The notes beneath the pieces are model-generated. The model was not told where the DNA came from and did no database searches. It was given only the letters and a program-made list of their open reading frames with translations. Shown here piece after piece: positions 12,601-25,019 of a stretch of 64,000 bases of DNA. A program made the position numbers and the translations under genes. Positions within the stretch are counted from its first letter, which is position 1, and every line of letters begins with the position of its first letter. Source of the stretch: Ectocarpus siliculosus (lineage: Eukaryota > Sar > Phaeophyceae > Ectocarpales > Ectocarpaceae); the NCBI GenBank assembly GCA_000310025.1, contig FN649747.1, positions 1,349,931 to 1,413,930 on the forward strand. Direction: 5' to 3'.

Positions 12601-15255
12601 GGGGGGGGCGGAAGCCACGGGGCCACAACCGGTGCCGGCGCCGTCAGCCCGTTGGACAGCGGCAAGCCGTCGAAGGGTCCGCCACGCGGGTCTATGTTCG
12701 ATAGATTCGGGTTCCCTCGCAAGGTCTTTCCGGACGGGGGCGGCCTCGGGGGGACAACAGGGGGAGGGGGAGGGGGTTCTGTGCTCCAGAGGAGGGCGAC
12801 GCACGGCGGCGTAGTTGACTCCGGCGAGCCGGGGCTGAGGGTGGACGTGAACATGTTGCACTTCAGGTCTCAGTTCATGGACCCGGACACGGCCGCTCAG
12901 GTGACCACGTGTTGGCCTGTGGATCCTTCGTTTCGCTGTGTGCTCTTCTTGCCTTGCATTCTTCCTGTACAAGGTCTTGTACAGATATGTCTCTCGTGCA
13001 GGGTAGGCTGACGTTTCGGCTCTGGTCTCTATGGAATATGTTGTTTTGTCCCGATTGGTTCTGTCGAAAGGGAGGGGGGTTGTTGGAGCACGCAGGGCTA
13101 CCAACTGCTGTCGCGCGGAAGGGTGGGGCGTTCCTACCCGTAAAAATAACTCTTCGTGGTCTCAAAGTCTGAGGGCTGACAGACCCATCTCTTCACGGTG
13201 TGCCACGGTTTCGGGCTACACAAGAGTCAGGGGAGAGAACAGCGACCTACATAGAGCCTATCCACGGCGCAACAATCTCGAGAGTCCATCTCATGAACGG
13301 CGATCTCGAACCTGTCCGAGCACAGCGGCATGCAGGGTCCTTTCCATGCATGGCGACGTGTAGGAGCTAGGACTAAAAGGTCGGAAGGGTTGTGAAAGGC
13401 AACCCAAAGGCATGGACGATCGAGTAATCAAGCCCCTGCGGTCTGCCCCAGTCGGACGGGAATCTTCATGTCAAAAGGATGAAATTAACAAGCCTAAACA
13501 ACAGTCAACGCCAAGAAGAAACACAAAAAACTCACAGGCTCGAAAACGAGCAGAAAAACATGAAATTGCTGACTGAAACACAAAAAAGAAGCCCAATAAC
13601 AACAACAATTTTGGCCCAAGTACTTATAGGACCCGCTGTGAAAGTGATAGGTTTGCTTGTGGTCCGGCGGTTCAGGTGCCACCCCTTCACCTCCAAGCGA
13701 GAGGTGTCCTCAGGGAAAATAGGAAGAGTCGCTACATATAGGATGTCTGATCGCCGCATTGTGTTTCCTTCATGTTGGCGGTGCGCGCAGGCCATCCTCA
13801 CCCCGAACAACGCGGGGATGTTCAGGCCGCACGTCATTGGCCGAGGCGGTGGTGGCGGTAGGGGGGGGCATCGGCAAACGGCGTCGGAGTTGAGCTACAA
13901 CTCGACGACGGACGAATCCGACGCCGACAGGGACGAGGACGGCGATAGCAACAACAGGGCGGCGGGCCATCGCCCCGGGGACCACACGAGGACGAAAAAG
14001 ATCGAAGGGCCTCGTTCGTCGTCCAAGAAGAACAACAACGCGGCGAGAGTTGTTCCGGTCGTTTCGACGGGAAGTGCTCCTAAGCGGCGGATGACGTTTG
14101 GCGGATTACGATCCGACAAGACGGGAGAGGTGAGAGTCGCGACCTCAGTGTGGGTGTACTCTCCTTCGAATTCAAAGCACAGCGGGTCGGGCAGTTTGTG
14201 GGGGCAACTTTCGGTGTTTTTTTTGTCGCGGATGATGGGGTTGGTAACTGCTGAGGATGTTGAACAATAGCACCCGAGCAAACGATGCCGGTTCTCACAA
14301 ATCGCTACCCCCGAGAGAAAAACATCCTTGGGCATGGCTAGTCGCTGCATCCACGCGCACAACTAGTACACACACGTGCTGCCTTCGAATCCGTGCTCTT
14401 TCTCTGGCGGAGAGAGACAAGGCTTGAGTTTTCCGGTTTCTGTGCAGCTCCCTCCAGGGACTGCGTTGAAATAGGTGTGCCGAAAACATCCTCAAAACTA
14501 CTCCAAAACATTTCTAGGTATTCGTGCCAAGGTGAGCAAGTTGATCAACCTGAAACCAGTACATTAATGCCAGCCACTGCCCCCTCCCCCCCCGCCCCCC
14601 GCTCCTTGTATGGCGACTCAGGTCTACAAAGAGCAACGGCGGCCCAGCTTCTTGGAAGACATTGGGCGGCGGGCAACTGAAATGGCCGAAGCCGCCGCAA
14701 AGGCAACTCGGAGAATCAGCATCCACGGCAACAACGGGCAGGGATTTGAACTCGTGGCAATCGGGGTGAGTCCGGGAGTGGAGGGAGTGGACTATCGTTG
14801 GTCGTTGTTGTTGCGTTCAAAGGGTGAGCCCCGCTACCCGTATGTCAACCGATGTTATCTTCGATGTTGGCCCTACCAGAAAAAAGGAACATCTCGGGTG
14901 GTAAACAAAAGAGCCTATACGATCATGCAAATATCAAATGCCACTCTAACCGTTGTTAGTTCTCCAGGAGGGACCTCAAATCGCTTGTCAGCGTTGCGTT
15001 TCCTTTGTGGTGGGGTACGTAGTCAAATTCGCCCGTCGACCATGTTCAAGGCAAACCGGAGATGCGATGGCGACAAAGACGCAACAACTTTCGGCGCGTG
15101 TTGTCTCCGATCGGTATTCTCGTAGGACCGCAAGCAGAGCACCCACGAGACCGGACGGCGAAAAAGCGCCAAGAAAGGCGGCAAGGACGCCGGGGAAAAT
15201 AGCAGTGGCTCAGATCACTCCGAGAATGAAACACACTTCTATAATCGGTGAGTAA
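621..15255 (+). CDS. Gene A: large coiled-coil protein with repeated Tudor/Agenet-like modules (multi-exon)
   Basis: Exons read from GT-AG sites and phase: 621-784, 1166-1414, 1632-1859, 2272-2392, 2813-2997, 3382-3478, 4542-4676, 6203-6307, 6705-6859 (GC donor), 7549-7840, 8309-8586, 9432-9533, 10037-11173 (contains a 100-N gap), 11461-11716, 12019-12137, 12462-12900, 13791-14129, 14622-14765 and 14968-15255. Total is about 1,600 codons. The start is ATG 621 (MGTSQRQAVNIS). Exons 4-10 give a charged coiled coil of nearly 300 residues (Glu/Arg/Gln/Ala heptads such as EEQRRQLDEHQEHLRR). From exon 11 on there are about five small beta modules of pattern GDxV...GxV...DGSxDVxLxDG, for example VGDNVQALC, VGDRVEARYAGEPEFYPGVV and VGDQVQFRL, resembling Tudor/Agenet methyl-lysine/arginine readers. 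A linker repeats the motif GSLDDILG twice. The family is not recognised; a scaffold or chromatin/RNA-granule role is inference. The acceptor at 2812, the exon around the gap and the 3' end are the least certain. Confidence 0.62.
5229..5674. mobile_element. TRIM-like element with 68-bp terminal direct repeats, inside a gene A intron
   Basis: Two 68-bp direct repeats (5229-5296 and 5607-5674) differ at 4 positions, both begin TG and end CA, and enclose about 310 bp. The 4-base sequence CAAC abuts the outer edge of each repeat (5225-5228 and 5675-5678), as a target-site duplication would. Size and structure fit a terminal-repeat retrotransposon in miniature. No coding capacity is seen. The interior has a minus-strand B-box-like GGGTTCAAACCCC near 5540-5553, so a tRNA-derived insertion may also be present. 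A simple segmental duplication is the alternative. Confidence 0.45.
7512..7548 (+). repeat. CAA microsatellite forming a splice acceptor
   Basis: A run of CAA/ACA triplets ends in CAACAG, and the inferred AG acceptor of gene A exon 7549-7840 is the last AG of this run. The usual polypyrimidine tract is missing. The phase is right only if the upstream exon ends at the GC donor at 6860. Confidence 0.55.
10456..10520 (+). repeat. GGA microsatellite in gene A
   Basis: About 21 GGA triplets, then shortly downstream a 100-N gap and further GAG/CAT/GTC/GGT triplet runs (to about 10895). The tract shifts the frame relative to the following KASTMFAPGV-like module, so the local assembly or repeat length is doubtful. 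Confidence 0.85.
10569..10668. other. Assembly gap (100 N)
   Basis: Exactly 100 N within gene A. The flanks carry near-copies of the same module (MFAPGVAR on the left, MFAPGVVR at 10910-10933), so the gap probably sits inside a tandem domain duplication. Confidence 0.98.
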
Positions 15256-16362
15256 GAGGAGATATAGTATAGGGGGTAGGAGAGAGAATGGGAGAGGTCT
15301 CGGTGCGTCTGTTCATCGAAAAACGCTTTCATTACCAGTGAAACAGAGGCAGTGGTCAGCCGCGAGTCGCTTTTTTGTGACGTTTTTGGCCCAATCGATA
15401 CCTCTGCGAACAGCATCGAACCTATGCACATGCAAAAGTGTAGCGGTGTTACCAAGCTACTTGTGCGGTACGATGGAAATGACGAAAGAGTAATGGGCCC
15501 AAAAATAGGTCACTCTCATTCATTTGTGGGTGAGTTTCCCCGCATTGATTGGTTGTGTATTTGAGTGGAGTAAGCATGCGTCCAATCGGTCGCATCGCTC
15601 GTGGCTCGGCAGGGCTGTGCACAACTCAACTCCTCAACAATGCCACGGGAAGAGTTCGGTTCTTGCCGTGCTACAAGCTCGCATTCTTATCCAAGCCGTG
15701 GAACCCTGGCAGCACGTTCATGTTTCTGTTGCATGACTGCGCCCTCTTTACTTTCGAAATCCTTCGCGGATCGCGGGCCAGTCACTCTCGAACGCCAGAT
15801 GGCGTAGGAGAACACGCACCGCAATCACTTCTGCATTTCACAACATCTGCGTCGCAAATCTCGGAAACCGAAACGAAAATAATCGGAGGGGATTCGGAGC
15901 CTGAGTCTCGTTTTCACGGGGCGCAGAGTATCCTGTTTCCAAGCTGGGGGCGATAGTTCACTCTTGGTTTCCAAGCGGAATTCCCATCCATGCAAACAGG
16001 TCTTCCAAAGGCGACGGGGAACGAATGCGATTTGCCTCTCAAGAATTTCTCGCCCGCCGCGGCCAGCCATACATGTCTAGTTGTTTTCTGGTTTCAATGC
16101 CCACCCCTGTCCGCCAACTGTTCCCGTACTAACCTAAAACTCATCCTCTGGTGCTCACATCGGTTTGGAGTTGCACCCACGTTCTCCAGTAAAATGAACG
16201 AGTGAGATCGGACTTGGCTTTAACGTCCAGGAAAGTACCCACGACGAGATGAAGGAGATAACCCATGTTTTCTGGAACATAGGACCAACGCAAGTACGGT
16301 GCAGCAGAACCCTAGACAGACGACGACGGCACACCTGCATATTGCGTTGTGCACGCGTGCAG

Positions 16363-19300
16363 GAGGAGGCACGTGTTTGAGCCCCAGCACACAGAGAGCG
16401 CCCCTTCGGCGTGGTGGATCCGCACGATCGGCGTGATAAACCTCCTCTGCATGGCTGCCTACCTCTGGTGGAGAATCACGCGCTCCCTGAAAGGGGTCGA
16501 CCACATCATCTGGGCGTTCATCTTCCTGAGTGCGGAGTGCATCATGGCCATCGGCATGATAGTAGGCCACAGCTCGCGATCGTTCCCAGCACACCGGGAG
16601 AAGGTGAGTGCTTGACCTCTTGCTGGCAACTACTTCAGAGTGCTTGGCGAAATAAGAGGGTGTACCTGGTAGTATCCTGAGTTCAGATTGGATGGGTCTG
16701 CAGCAACGCTTCGGATACCCCTTTTCCCTCACTGGTGCCCCTATCGGCGTAGTCGATAGTTCAGATAAATAGGAAGTAAAGCGGGCCACTGAAATTTGAA
16801 ACGAGCGGGTCGAGTAGATGGACTTAGTGCACTTCTTGGTGTGCATTAGATTCTTGTCAAAAAAACTTCGAAAGAGTCAGGAAATATTGAAATACTCTTT
16901 TCTGATTTTGGGTTTTGTCGGCAATCCCCAGGTATACATGGATGACCTGACTGATATCGACGAGGCAATTGGGGCGCTTAAGGTGGCCGTGCTCATCCCA
17001 ACGTGTGGGGAGAAGACTGCCGTCATGCTCAAGGCCCTTTTCGGAAACTTACAGCTCAGGTGATCGCGTGGACAGGAGTCTATTACCCTTCCTTCTTAGA
17101 CAGTTGTGGCGATCCTCTGTCGTCGGGCGGCAAGAGCAGCGACACTACACATAAGGGTTTACATCTTATCGAGCAATATCCGCACATATCAGCGTTGTGT
17201 GTGAGTCTGGGGTGTATTTTCCCACGGTGACTCAGACTGCTGTTGTTGTTGTTTTCACGTGGTACGCAATGGGCTGAGTACATCTATGTAGCTCGATCGT
17301 TCCTAAAATTGTTGATGATCCCTACATTGAACTGGCGCTTCTCTCAAATCGCTCGCAGGCTTTGGAAGAGTAAAAATGCTCGACGAGATACATTGAGAAT
17401 CCTCGTCCTTGACGAAAAACGGCGAGAAGAGGTGCATAAGCTCGTCTCCTTAGTCTACACCCTGTCAGAGGTGAGCATCCTGCTGCAGAGCGGTGTAACG
17501 TTGGTGAACCATTTCAAGGCACAGTTATACTGTAGCCCTTTGGGCCAGATAATCCTGCCCCTCCCATAACGCTATCTTGTTCGGCCAACACTGCCGCCCA
17601 CGACTACAGGTTGTAGGCGACCGTAGACGTTTGCAGCCAACGGCAGCTCCAAACATTGTCTTTCACACCGCAACCGGTATCCTGCACATTTTATATCTGT
17701 CCTTTGGAATGTGATGGGTCTCAGCTTTTTGATCAAGTTGACTCTCTGCATATTCTTAATTTGCAATTGGGGCAAAACCGGTGGTTTCCTTAGCATGGGA
17801 GGTTTTGCACCAAGGTTTCTCGGAAAGTACGCGCCTACAAGCACTAGACATGGTTCGAAATCATCTTCGACCGAGACGATTCGGTTGCTGTGCTCGTCTA
17901 CCTTGCTTTGGCCATTTGTCAACAACAATGGCGTTCGAGATCGTCCTTGTCGTCACGGTGTGACTATTTGCTTTTGCTATCGGGTTCCCCAACTGCACCT
18001 TCATGCACCCAGAGTCTTCAATCAATCATACTTTGAAAATCGGCGCCAGGGCCATGAGGACAGAGAAAATGTATATGTAGTTTCATTCGCATTCAGAGGG
18101 CATGCCCGTGTATATATTTCGAAGCTTATGCAACACGAAAGCATCGCGTCTTCCTCTCACAGTACATCATGGCGTTCAGGCACAGTCTGCGTGCGTGTAG
18201 ACCTAACGAAATAGTCGAAAATTGCGCCAAATTTCACCGCGTCACGCGGGACGGAACCCTTCGCTCGTCCATCTCGTCTAAGGTCGTCCTGGACAAAACC
18301 GTCCGTGAGATTCTCATGCGAGAGGGCGTGGCGCCTATCTCCGCCAAGGGTTTTTACGAGCACTTCGCCAACGGGGAGCACGGCCAGCGCATGTACGACG
18401 ACGTCAACTTCATCCGGGGGATTGAGGTCGTGTCAGAAATTGACAAGCTCATCGCGGAGAACGACGACAACATTTCCAGGTACCCTGGCGCGACTGTCTG
18501 GTGGACTAGCCGGTGCCGTCCTTGTTCGGGATTCTCTTGTTGTTGCCTTTTCTCCCCCTTGTTGAACACGCAAGTCTCTCGGACGTTAGCCACCTCTCGC
18601 AACACGTGCTGATCGCGAATCGCTTGACCTCGAAATGTTCGGCGAATCGTACATACAAATCAATTGACGCATGGGGGTTTTGATCCCCCCATGTAGGATT
18701 GGATATATGCATGTGGCCCACAATGATATCGGTTTCATCGCGAGCGAATCACTTATGACAGCGGTTACGTTGTCACGACTGGGCCGTTACTCCTTTGGCT
18801 TCAGGTTCTCGCCGAGTGTGGCCATCTCCAGGATAAAAGAGCGCGCCCGGAGAGCGAGTTGTTTCGACCGGAAGGAAATCCAACCTGGACAGAAAAAGGT
18901 ACTATAGTACAGTCATTGCCTTTCCCGTCCCCCCCCCGTTCCCTCGTCTTGAAATCTCAGAGTACTGGTCGTTGGTTACTTTTCTCTTAGCCGCAGGGTC
19001 CGACTTAAGAGAAGTTGGCACTGGGTTGCTTCAATTCGCTTTGAATTTGGAGCTATAGCGAGCAAGGCAGGATTTTCGTGAGGATGTCTTTCGTAACGAT
19101 TAAGAAGGAAGAAAAACCAATGGAATCCAAAAACGCCGTCAGATGACTTTTCCGAAGTATTAGTGTCCATGCTACAGCAACGTCGGCCAGTACTCACCAG
19201 AACCAACCACGGTCGTACACGAAGCACCCATTTTTTACGAATATTATCGAAAATATTGATTTGTCGTTCTGCACTCTTCGTTGCGACTTCCCCTCTTCTC

Positions 19301-20477
19301 GGTTTTGGAACGGAACCTGCACCTCTTGCCGTGAAAATCGCTGTGGTGCGATTTCTTCAAAAACGGTTGTGCGCCTGATGCTGCCTTCCTCCTCATTCAT
19401 CAGGTGTGGAACCGCAATAAGTATATCCCGACCATCGTGTACTACTCCCGCATCGACGCCGGCCAGCCGAGGATTAGCCCGAAGGCTGGGAACATGAACA
19501 GGTGAGAGCGTGTAGTCACTGTCGTGTTGCAGCAGAATCGGACTCTTTCCATGCCGTCAGTAACGTCCATTCTAGACGATTGTGGCACAATTTCGCTGTC
19601 GTCACGCCTGTGGACTGCAACCCTCGTCATCTTCATGCTTTCTTTGTCAACGTTCATGCCGTACAATATGCAGGGCTATTTTCAGCTTCAACCCTCAGGA
19701 AGAGCCACTCATCGGAGAGGCCGCCGTAATCGTTATTAACGACGTCCGCCACGAGCTCTACCCCGAGTTCCTGCAGAGAACGGTGCCTTACTTCTTCACG
19801 TTCGACAAGCCCCGCCGCTGCTACAAGTGGGCCAACATCGCCTTCATACAGGTGGGTGTTGTCCACGCGACGGGCGAATATGCTTGGTGTCCTCGTGACA
19901 CACAACCAAGAGCATGCGTCCCGCGAAGCTTTGCGTGGTACTTCACCTTCGTACAGGGTGCAGCGGAGAACACCTTGCCGATCCTTCGTACCGCTACAAA
20001 GAAACGACCTCGGCCGTTGCGTTGAGTGAGAGAGCTGACCCAGACCCAGCAGTCTGACAGAACATTGATGTGCTCAGCTTGAGACAATAAATCTTCAGCT
20101 ACTTGAAGAGGCAGAGCAAGGCGCAAAAAGAAAAAATGCCAAGTGTTTCGTGTCATAAATCGACTAATGCAGGCATCACTCTGTGTGTCACAATCGATTT
20201 TCTCGAAGTTATTATTAAGTAACATCGCCCAGCTTCCCCCACCCGGGTTGCTATCTCTTCCTTCATTCGCCATCATATAGACACCTCAGCGGTTTCACGA
20301 CCGGACAGATTGGAACGACCCCGACCCGTTGGGGAACCAAGCGGCCACCCAGTTCGACATCGTCAACTCGGGGAGAGACGGGGCGGGGGGTGCCTTGTCT
20401 TGCGGCCAGGGCTCGGTCTGGCGGGTGCAGGTGAGGCCGCGGGCCACCTCCTCATCACCGTTGTTTCGTTGATGACG

Positions 20478-20524
<47 letters not shown>

Positions 20525-23500
20525 GCTTTCGTCGTCAACGCCTTCCGGCGGAGTGCTAGATAATTCGCACGGTGTCCTGACGAGCGGTGTAACTTTGAGA
20601 TGATATGTTCCTTGCGGGGCCATAAGGAGCGCCTCCCAACTTGCTTTTCGAGGGCCCCATTCACCGTTCACGAAAGGGTCACAATGATTTTCCTTAGTCG
20701 ATAACTCGAGTCACCGAAACGCTTCGGTGACGTCAAATGAACTATGGATGGTTTTGCGTCAATAACGATGCCACCGGCCGGCCGTTCACTTCTCGACTGT
20801 TGAACCATGCGCATTAATCCAGGGTAACGAAGACAGGTTCTGCTGCCTTTGTCGCGTATTCAACAGGAACTACATATAAGTATATCACCATGCAAGGATG
20901 CCCAGGACTCAGTTGGAAACGTCCCTTCTTACTGACCTAGGGACAAATCGACCGAAAAAATGCATCCTAGCCGGTTCCCAACATCCGGCAAAAGTTTAGG
21001 TTCCTTGATTCGCTTGTGCGACCCAAACTCGAATCATTCCGGGACGACGGTGGACGTCGTGGCAAAGGGCACGTGCTCGTTTGAGACGTGCATGCACTCG
21101 ATCAACCCGGTACTTTTTTGCTGGAAGCGCCATCGTTGTTTCCATTCGTGCCAGCGAGAAGCACCACTGTTAGTCCTGATTTTTGCGTTCGTCCACCTTC
21201 TGATGCTTCTTGTTGTGTTCAAGGTGCTGCGAGATGGGATTCGACCCGACGGAACCAAATTTGTCAAGAAAGGCATGCCGGAGGATCAGGTACATTCCAA
21301 GCATAGACAAGGTCATGTCGTGCTAGAAGATGCCCTCAGGCTCATCGCACATGCTATTATAGTACTAGATACACAGAAATGAGTAACGTGCGGGTCGCAC
21401 GCAGCCCTTGCGAAACGAAATCCCGCTCTGCGCAACATCCAGTGTGTGTGTTGAGAATCTTGTATGTGCTGTACAGACCTCATTATGTGTAGACATAGGG
21501 TTGTGGGTGTGCGCTCTCCACCATCTTTCGCGTGAGGACACTTCTGCGACCATACGTGCAGATTCAACGCCAGCCACGCCAAACGTTGAGTTCTCGAAGC
21601 AATGGGGAACTCCATCTCACAGGGTCGTGCGAATTTTCGGATCAGAACATACATGTTCCGAAGGAGGGAAAACTGTCTCAAGCACTTTCCAATTCAGTAC
21701 ATCTCATTCGATTTCCTCACCATGGATTTAACGGCAGGTCGGGCAACAAGGAGGGCTCGGCTTCCGAGCGGAGGTACTGATTGAGGACACGCACACCTCC
21801 ATCGACCTCTTCAGGCAAGGCTGGAAGTCTGTGTACGTCAACTTTCCGAACGTGAGTGTTATTCCACATGCTGTCAACGAAGGCGCTGTGAGGTGAAGAG
21901 TTGAGGATGTATTTGTATGAGGCCATGACATGGTTTCTACTCGCCGGCTGGCAGTGGCTTGTCTCGTCGTGAAGAAATCTCTTGAGTAAATGGCAACGTA
22001 GGATTACGAGAAACATGCTCATAAACATGCTGGATGTGGATCGACGTATCGAGACACGCGAAAATGTCTCCAACTGACTTAATGGCTGCAAGAACTACAG
22101 TGAAGGCACGCACCTTTGGGGTTGCAACGATGTAGGAATTTTAGCAGCGTGTTCCAACCAGGGCACAACCACCTTTCTGTCTGTTTTGCTTGACTTTGCT
22201 TCGTGCATCACATCCGTCCAGGAGAGACTAGCATGCTGCACGCTTCCTCCTGATACCGTCAAATGGCGTTGGAAGCAGGTCCTTAGGTGAGTAGCGGCTG
22301 TTAGAAGCGCCAGGTTTGTTTGTGTCTCTAGGCAATTTTCAAGAAGGGCGCTGGACAATAGGTTAGGTCAATCTTCGTGATTGGACAGATGCAAAAGGAG
22401 ACAAAGTTCGGCTGCGTTTCACCTGGCTGACTCGGTGGTTAGACGCTGACCTCGCAGCTTTCTGATATTTGGGGAAGTGAGTAAAGAGCTCGGAGCAATC
22501 ACACGATCCGGGATTGGTTATACTTTTCCTCCAGGCACCTGTGGAATCGCTTGTGGTGTGGTAGTTGGTGAGTAAGCAAACAATTCGACTTGACGGTCAA
22601 CGAGGGAAACGACGGGCCTTATCATTCTCGCAATATATACTAAGAAAAGCAGCGCAGAAGCGAAGTTGAACGGGAATTGAATCTCAAATATTCCGCCTGT
22701 GTAACCGCACCTGGTCCATCAAAAACACTTACCGAAAGGCCTTAAGTCAACGTCCAGAGTTAATCAGATGGCTTACCCAAGCAGTTGACCGAACGCCAAG
22801 CCTTTTTAAGCCGAAATCAAGCAGTCATGACCATAGGAGAGTCTTCAACCTAAGTGCCAGCATGTTCTATTTTGATCCTTCCCTCTTGTGAAGCTCGTGT
22901 CATGGCTGCGATCGACAGCTTGTTGTTCCAAAAATCTGAAAAAAAAAAAAAACGATAGGTGGCACCAAGGGGCGGTTCAGCTCGCGATGTGGAAGGGCTG
23001 GGGGTATGCCGTCCTTGGAGAAAATTGGGGCACTACCTTCCAAAAGGCCAGTGATGGAGAAGCCACAGTATATCTACACTGCATCTCAAAATGACATCAG
23101 TGTTCGTTGTTGTCATGGTCGCATGGAAGGTCGAGCCAGAATTCATCACGACGTCAGCTATTCCAAGGGGAGATCACAATCAAACGATTGTTAGCTCATA
23201 CAGGTCTTTTGATATTTCGACCCACCGAAAAACTTCGGCAGTGCAGTGTAGGCTACGAATACTCGGTGTTGGTGCGTTTGAATTAGCTTTTTTCGTGGCC
23301 GTCTCCGCCGCCGTCTGAAACGTTCGCGATCGATCACGGAGCAGTCTTTCGCTCTCTTCTCTCTGTGCGCTTCACCCACCTCCAAATCCTGCAGGCCGCC
23401 CCTGTCCGTGGACATTGCCAAACTGACCGCGATAACACTCCTGTAGAGGCATTTTGTGCATACTCCACAGTAGAAGCCGAACACAAGAGTGTAATCGTAG

Positions 23501-25019
23501 ATAAGTGTTCGCCTGTGGATGTACCCTAGGCCACCGCGGGTTTCACAAGCGAATAAATGCTCTGTTTAGCAACTCTCACACGGTGTCCTGTAAGGCACCG
23601 TTTCTCCCTGTCCTGAATCACTTGCGATACGTTCTCTGCCGTGTGTGTCGATCAGGTTTTCGCGTTTGATGCCGTGAGCTACTTCTTGCAAGCCTTCGCT
23701 GGGGAGATTCTGCTCATCTTTCCCATCGTCTACGGCTTCACAAACTCGGCGCCCTTCAACACATGGAACATCGAGTTCGCCCTGTACTTCTTCCCCTTTA
23801 TCATCACGGGGGTGCTCCCAACCGTTGCTGCACTTGGCTGGCAGAAGACACCGTCCGCAAAGGTGGCCTTCAACACCCCCCCTTCAAAATAGTCCACCCC
23901 CTGCTGGAATGCTTCTTTCAGACAACGAAGAACATTAGACAATTCGATGTTTCGAAGTCATTCCCTATCTCTTGCAAAGACAATACACAATGGGTTCGGG
24001 GTGCATTTTGGAGACTGATTTCGCCGACACACGGGTCCTGCGTAAGTAGGGTCACGATTTGAAACCATCTCAACTTTAAAATGTCTCCAGCGTTTTCGCC
24101 TTTGTGTCAGCAAATGTATCGTTTTCTCGGCGGGGTGCAGTTTCGTCACGCGCCCGGCCAATGTTTCCTAGTTTTTCATCTGCAGGGTCCAACCGTAGGT
24201 TCTTGCGAATCCACTACATTTGCCTTAAACGGGAGAACTTGCGCGTTCCGGTCCTTCCGACCAGGCTCGCACTCCCCCAAGCGTCGCGAGGTGTTCGTAG
24301 CCTGCTTCTCGAGAGAACATTGTAGTTTTGAACACGTTCGATTTTTTTCGGGTCAACCACACTCATCATGTGATCTTGCGACCTGTCCCTCACGCGTGGA
24401 GTGGCATCTGCTCCGTAAGAGAAGCGAGATCTGTTCTTTCAGGCCCATCCACTCGTACATAGAATCAGGGTTGAATCGACCCCCTATCTCGCCGGGGTTC
24501 TGTCTGCCTGATTGCGGGCCGGCTGCGCCTCGGCTTTCTACAGGTGCGAGGGTCCCACAGTCAGGAATCCTTGGTCGTGCGCGGTAGGAAACCCACCTCA
24601 TGTCCCCACCGTCAAAACCGTTTTCAATTTCGTAGGTGATGCGAGACGAACAGATCTGGTTCGCTACGTCCTTCGTGCAAATCTACGCCGTAATGCACGC
24701 GGTTTGGGGCACCATCACCCGGAAGGACCCGTCCAACGCCTGGGAGTGTAAATGCCCCGTGTGGCCACTGTACCTTCACTTCGTCGCCATCACCATCGCC
24801 GTGTGCTTTAACACAGCCGACTGGGCAGCGCGCAGCTACGAGGAGCCATGGGTGTGGGTAAGCTGCATCGGTTCGGCCCTGTTTGCCCTGCACTCCCTGT
24901 GGCCCGTGGTGTCCTTTGGGCTCGGGGTTACGATGCCCGAGGCCTTCTATACCAGAGTGTTTGGGATGCTGGTCGTCATGACCCTAGTCAGCCTGTGGCT
25001 TCTTGGAGAGAGCGGTTGA
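16363..25019 (+). CDS. Gene B: cellulose-synthase-type GT2 glycosyltransferase, membrane-bound (multi-exon, N-terminus unresolved)
   Basis: Phase-compatible exons: 16363-16603, 16932-17059, 17359-17470, 18163-18479, 18805-18898, 19404-19501, 19686-19851, 20281-20430, 21224-21289, 21738-21851, 22222-22286, 22957-23067 (weak donor), 23656-23862 and 24636-25019 (stop TGA). About 750 residues are visible. Two N-terminal membrane spans come first. The cytosolic GT2 core has VAVLIPTCGE, a first Asp in RILVLDEKR, KAGNMN, NDVRHELYPEFL where DAD is usual, FIQTPQRF, CGQGSVWR, IEDTHTS and QVLRW. About six C-terminal spans follow, including DEQIWFATSF. Known GT2 processive synthases polymerise UDP-sugars and extrude a beta-glucan or related polysaccharide through the membrane; cellulose or another cell-wall glucan is the likely product by inference. 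The exon before 16363 must end in phase 2 and was not found. The metal-binding DxD reads DVR, so activity is uncertain. Confidence 0.8.
20475..20525 (+). repeat. GTT/TTG microsatellite
   Basis: About 16 consecutive GTT triplets in the intron that follows the CGQGSVWR exon of gene B. Confidence 0.95.

Noticed and set aside
13479-14270. 263-codon frame on the plus strand
   Set aside because: Its middle coincides with gene A exon 13791-14129; both ends run into intron sequence and are not independent coding.
14968-16603. Genes A and B as one fused gene
   Set aside because: Gene A's frame ends at 15253-15255. A strong donor at 15247 leaves phase 1, while the first resolved gene B exon needs phase 2. 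No linking exon was found.
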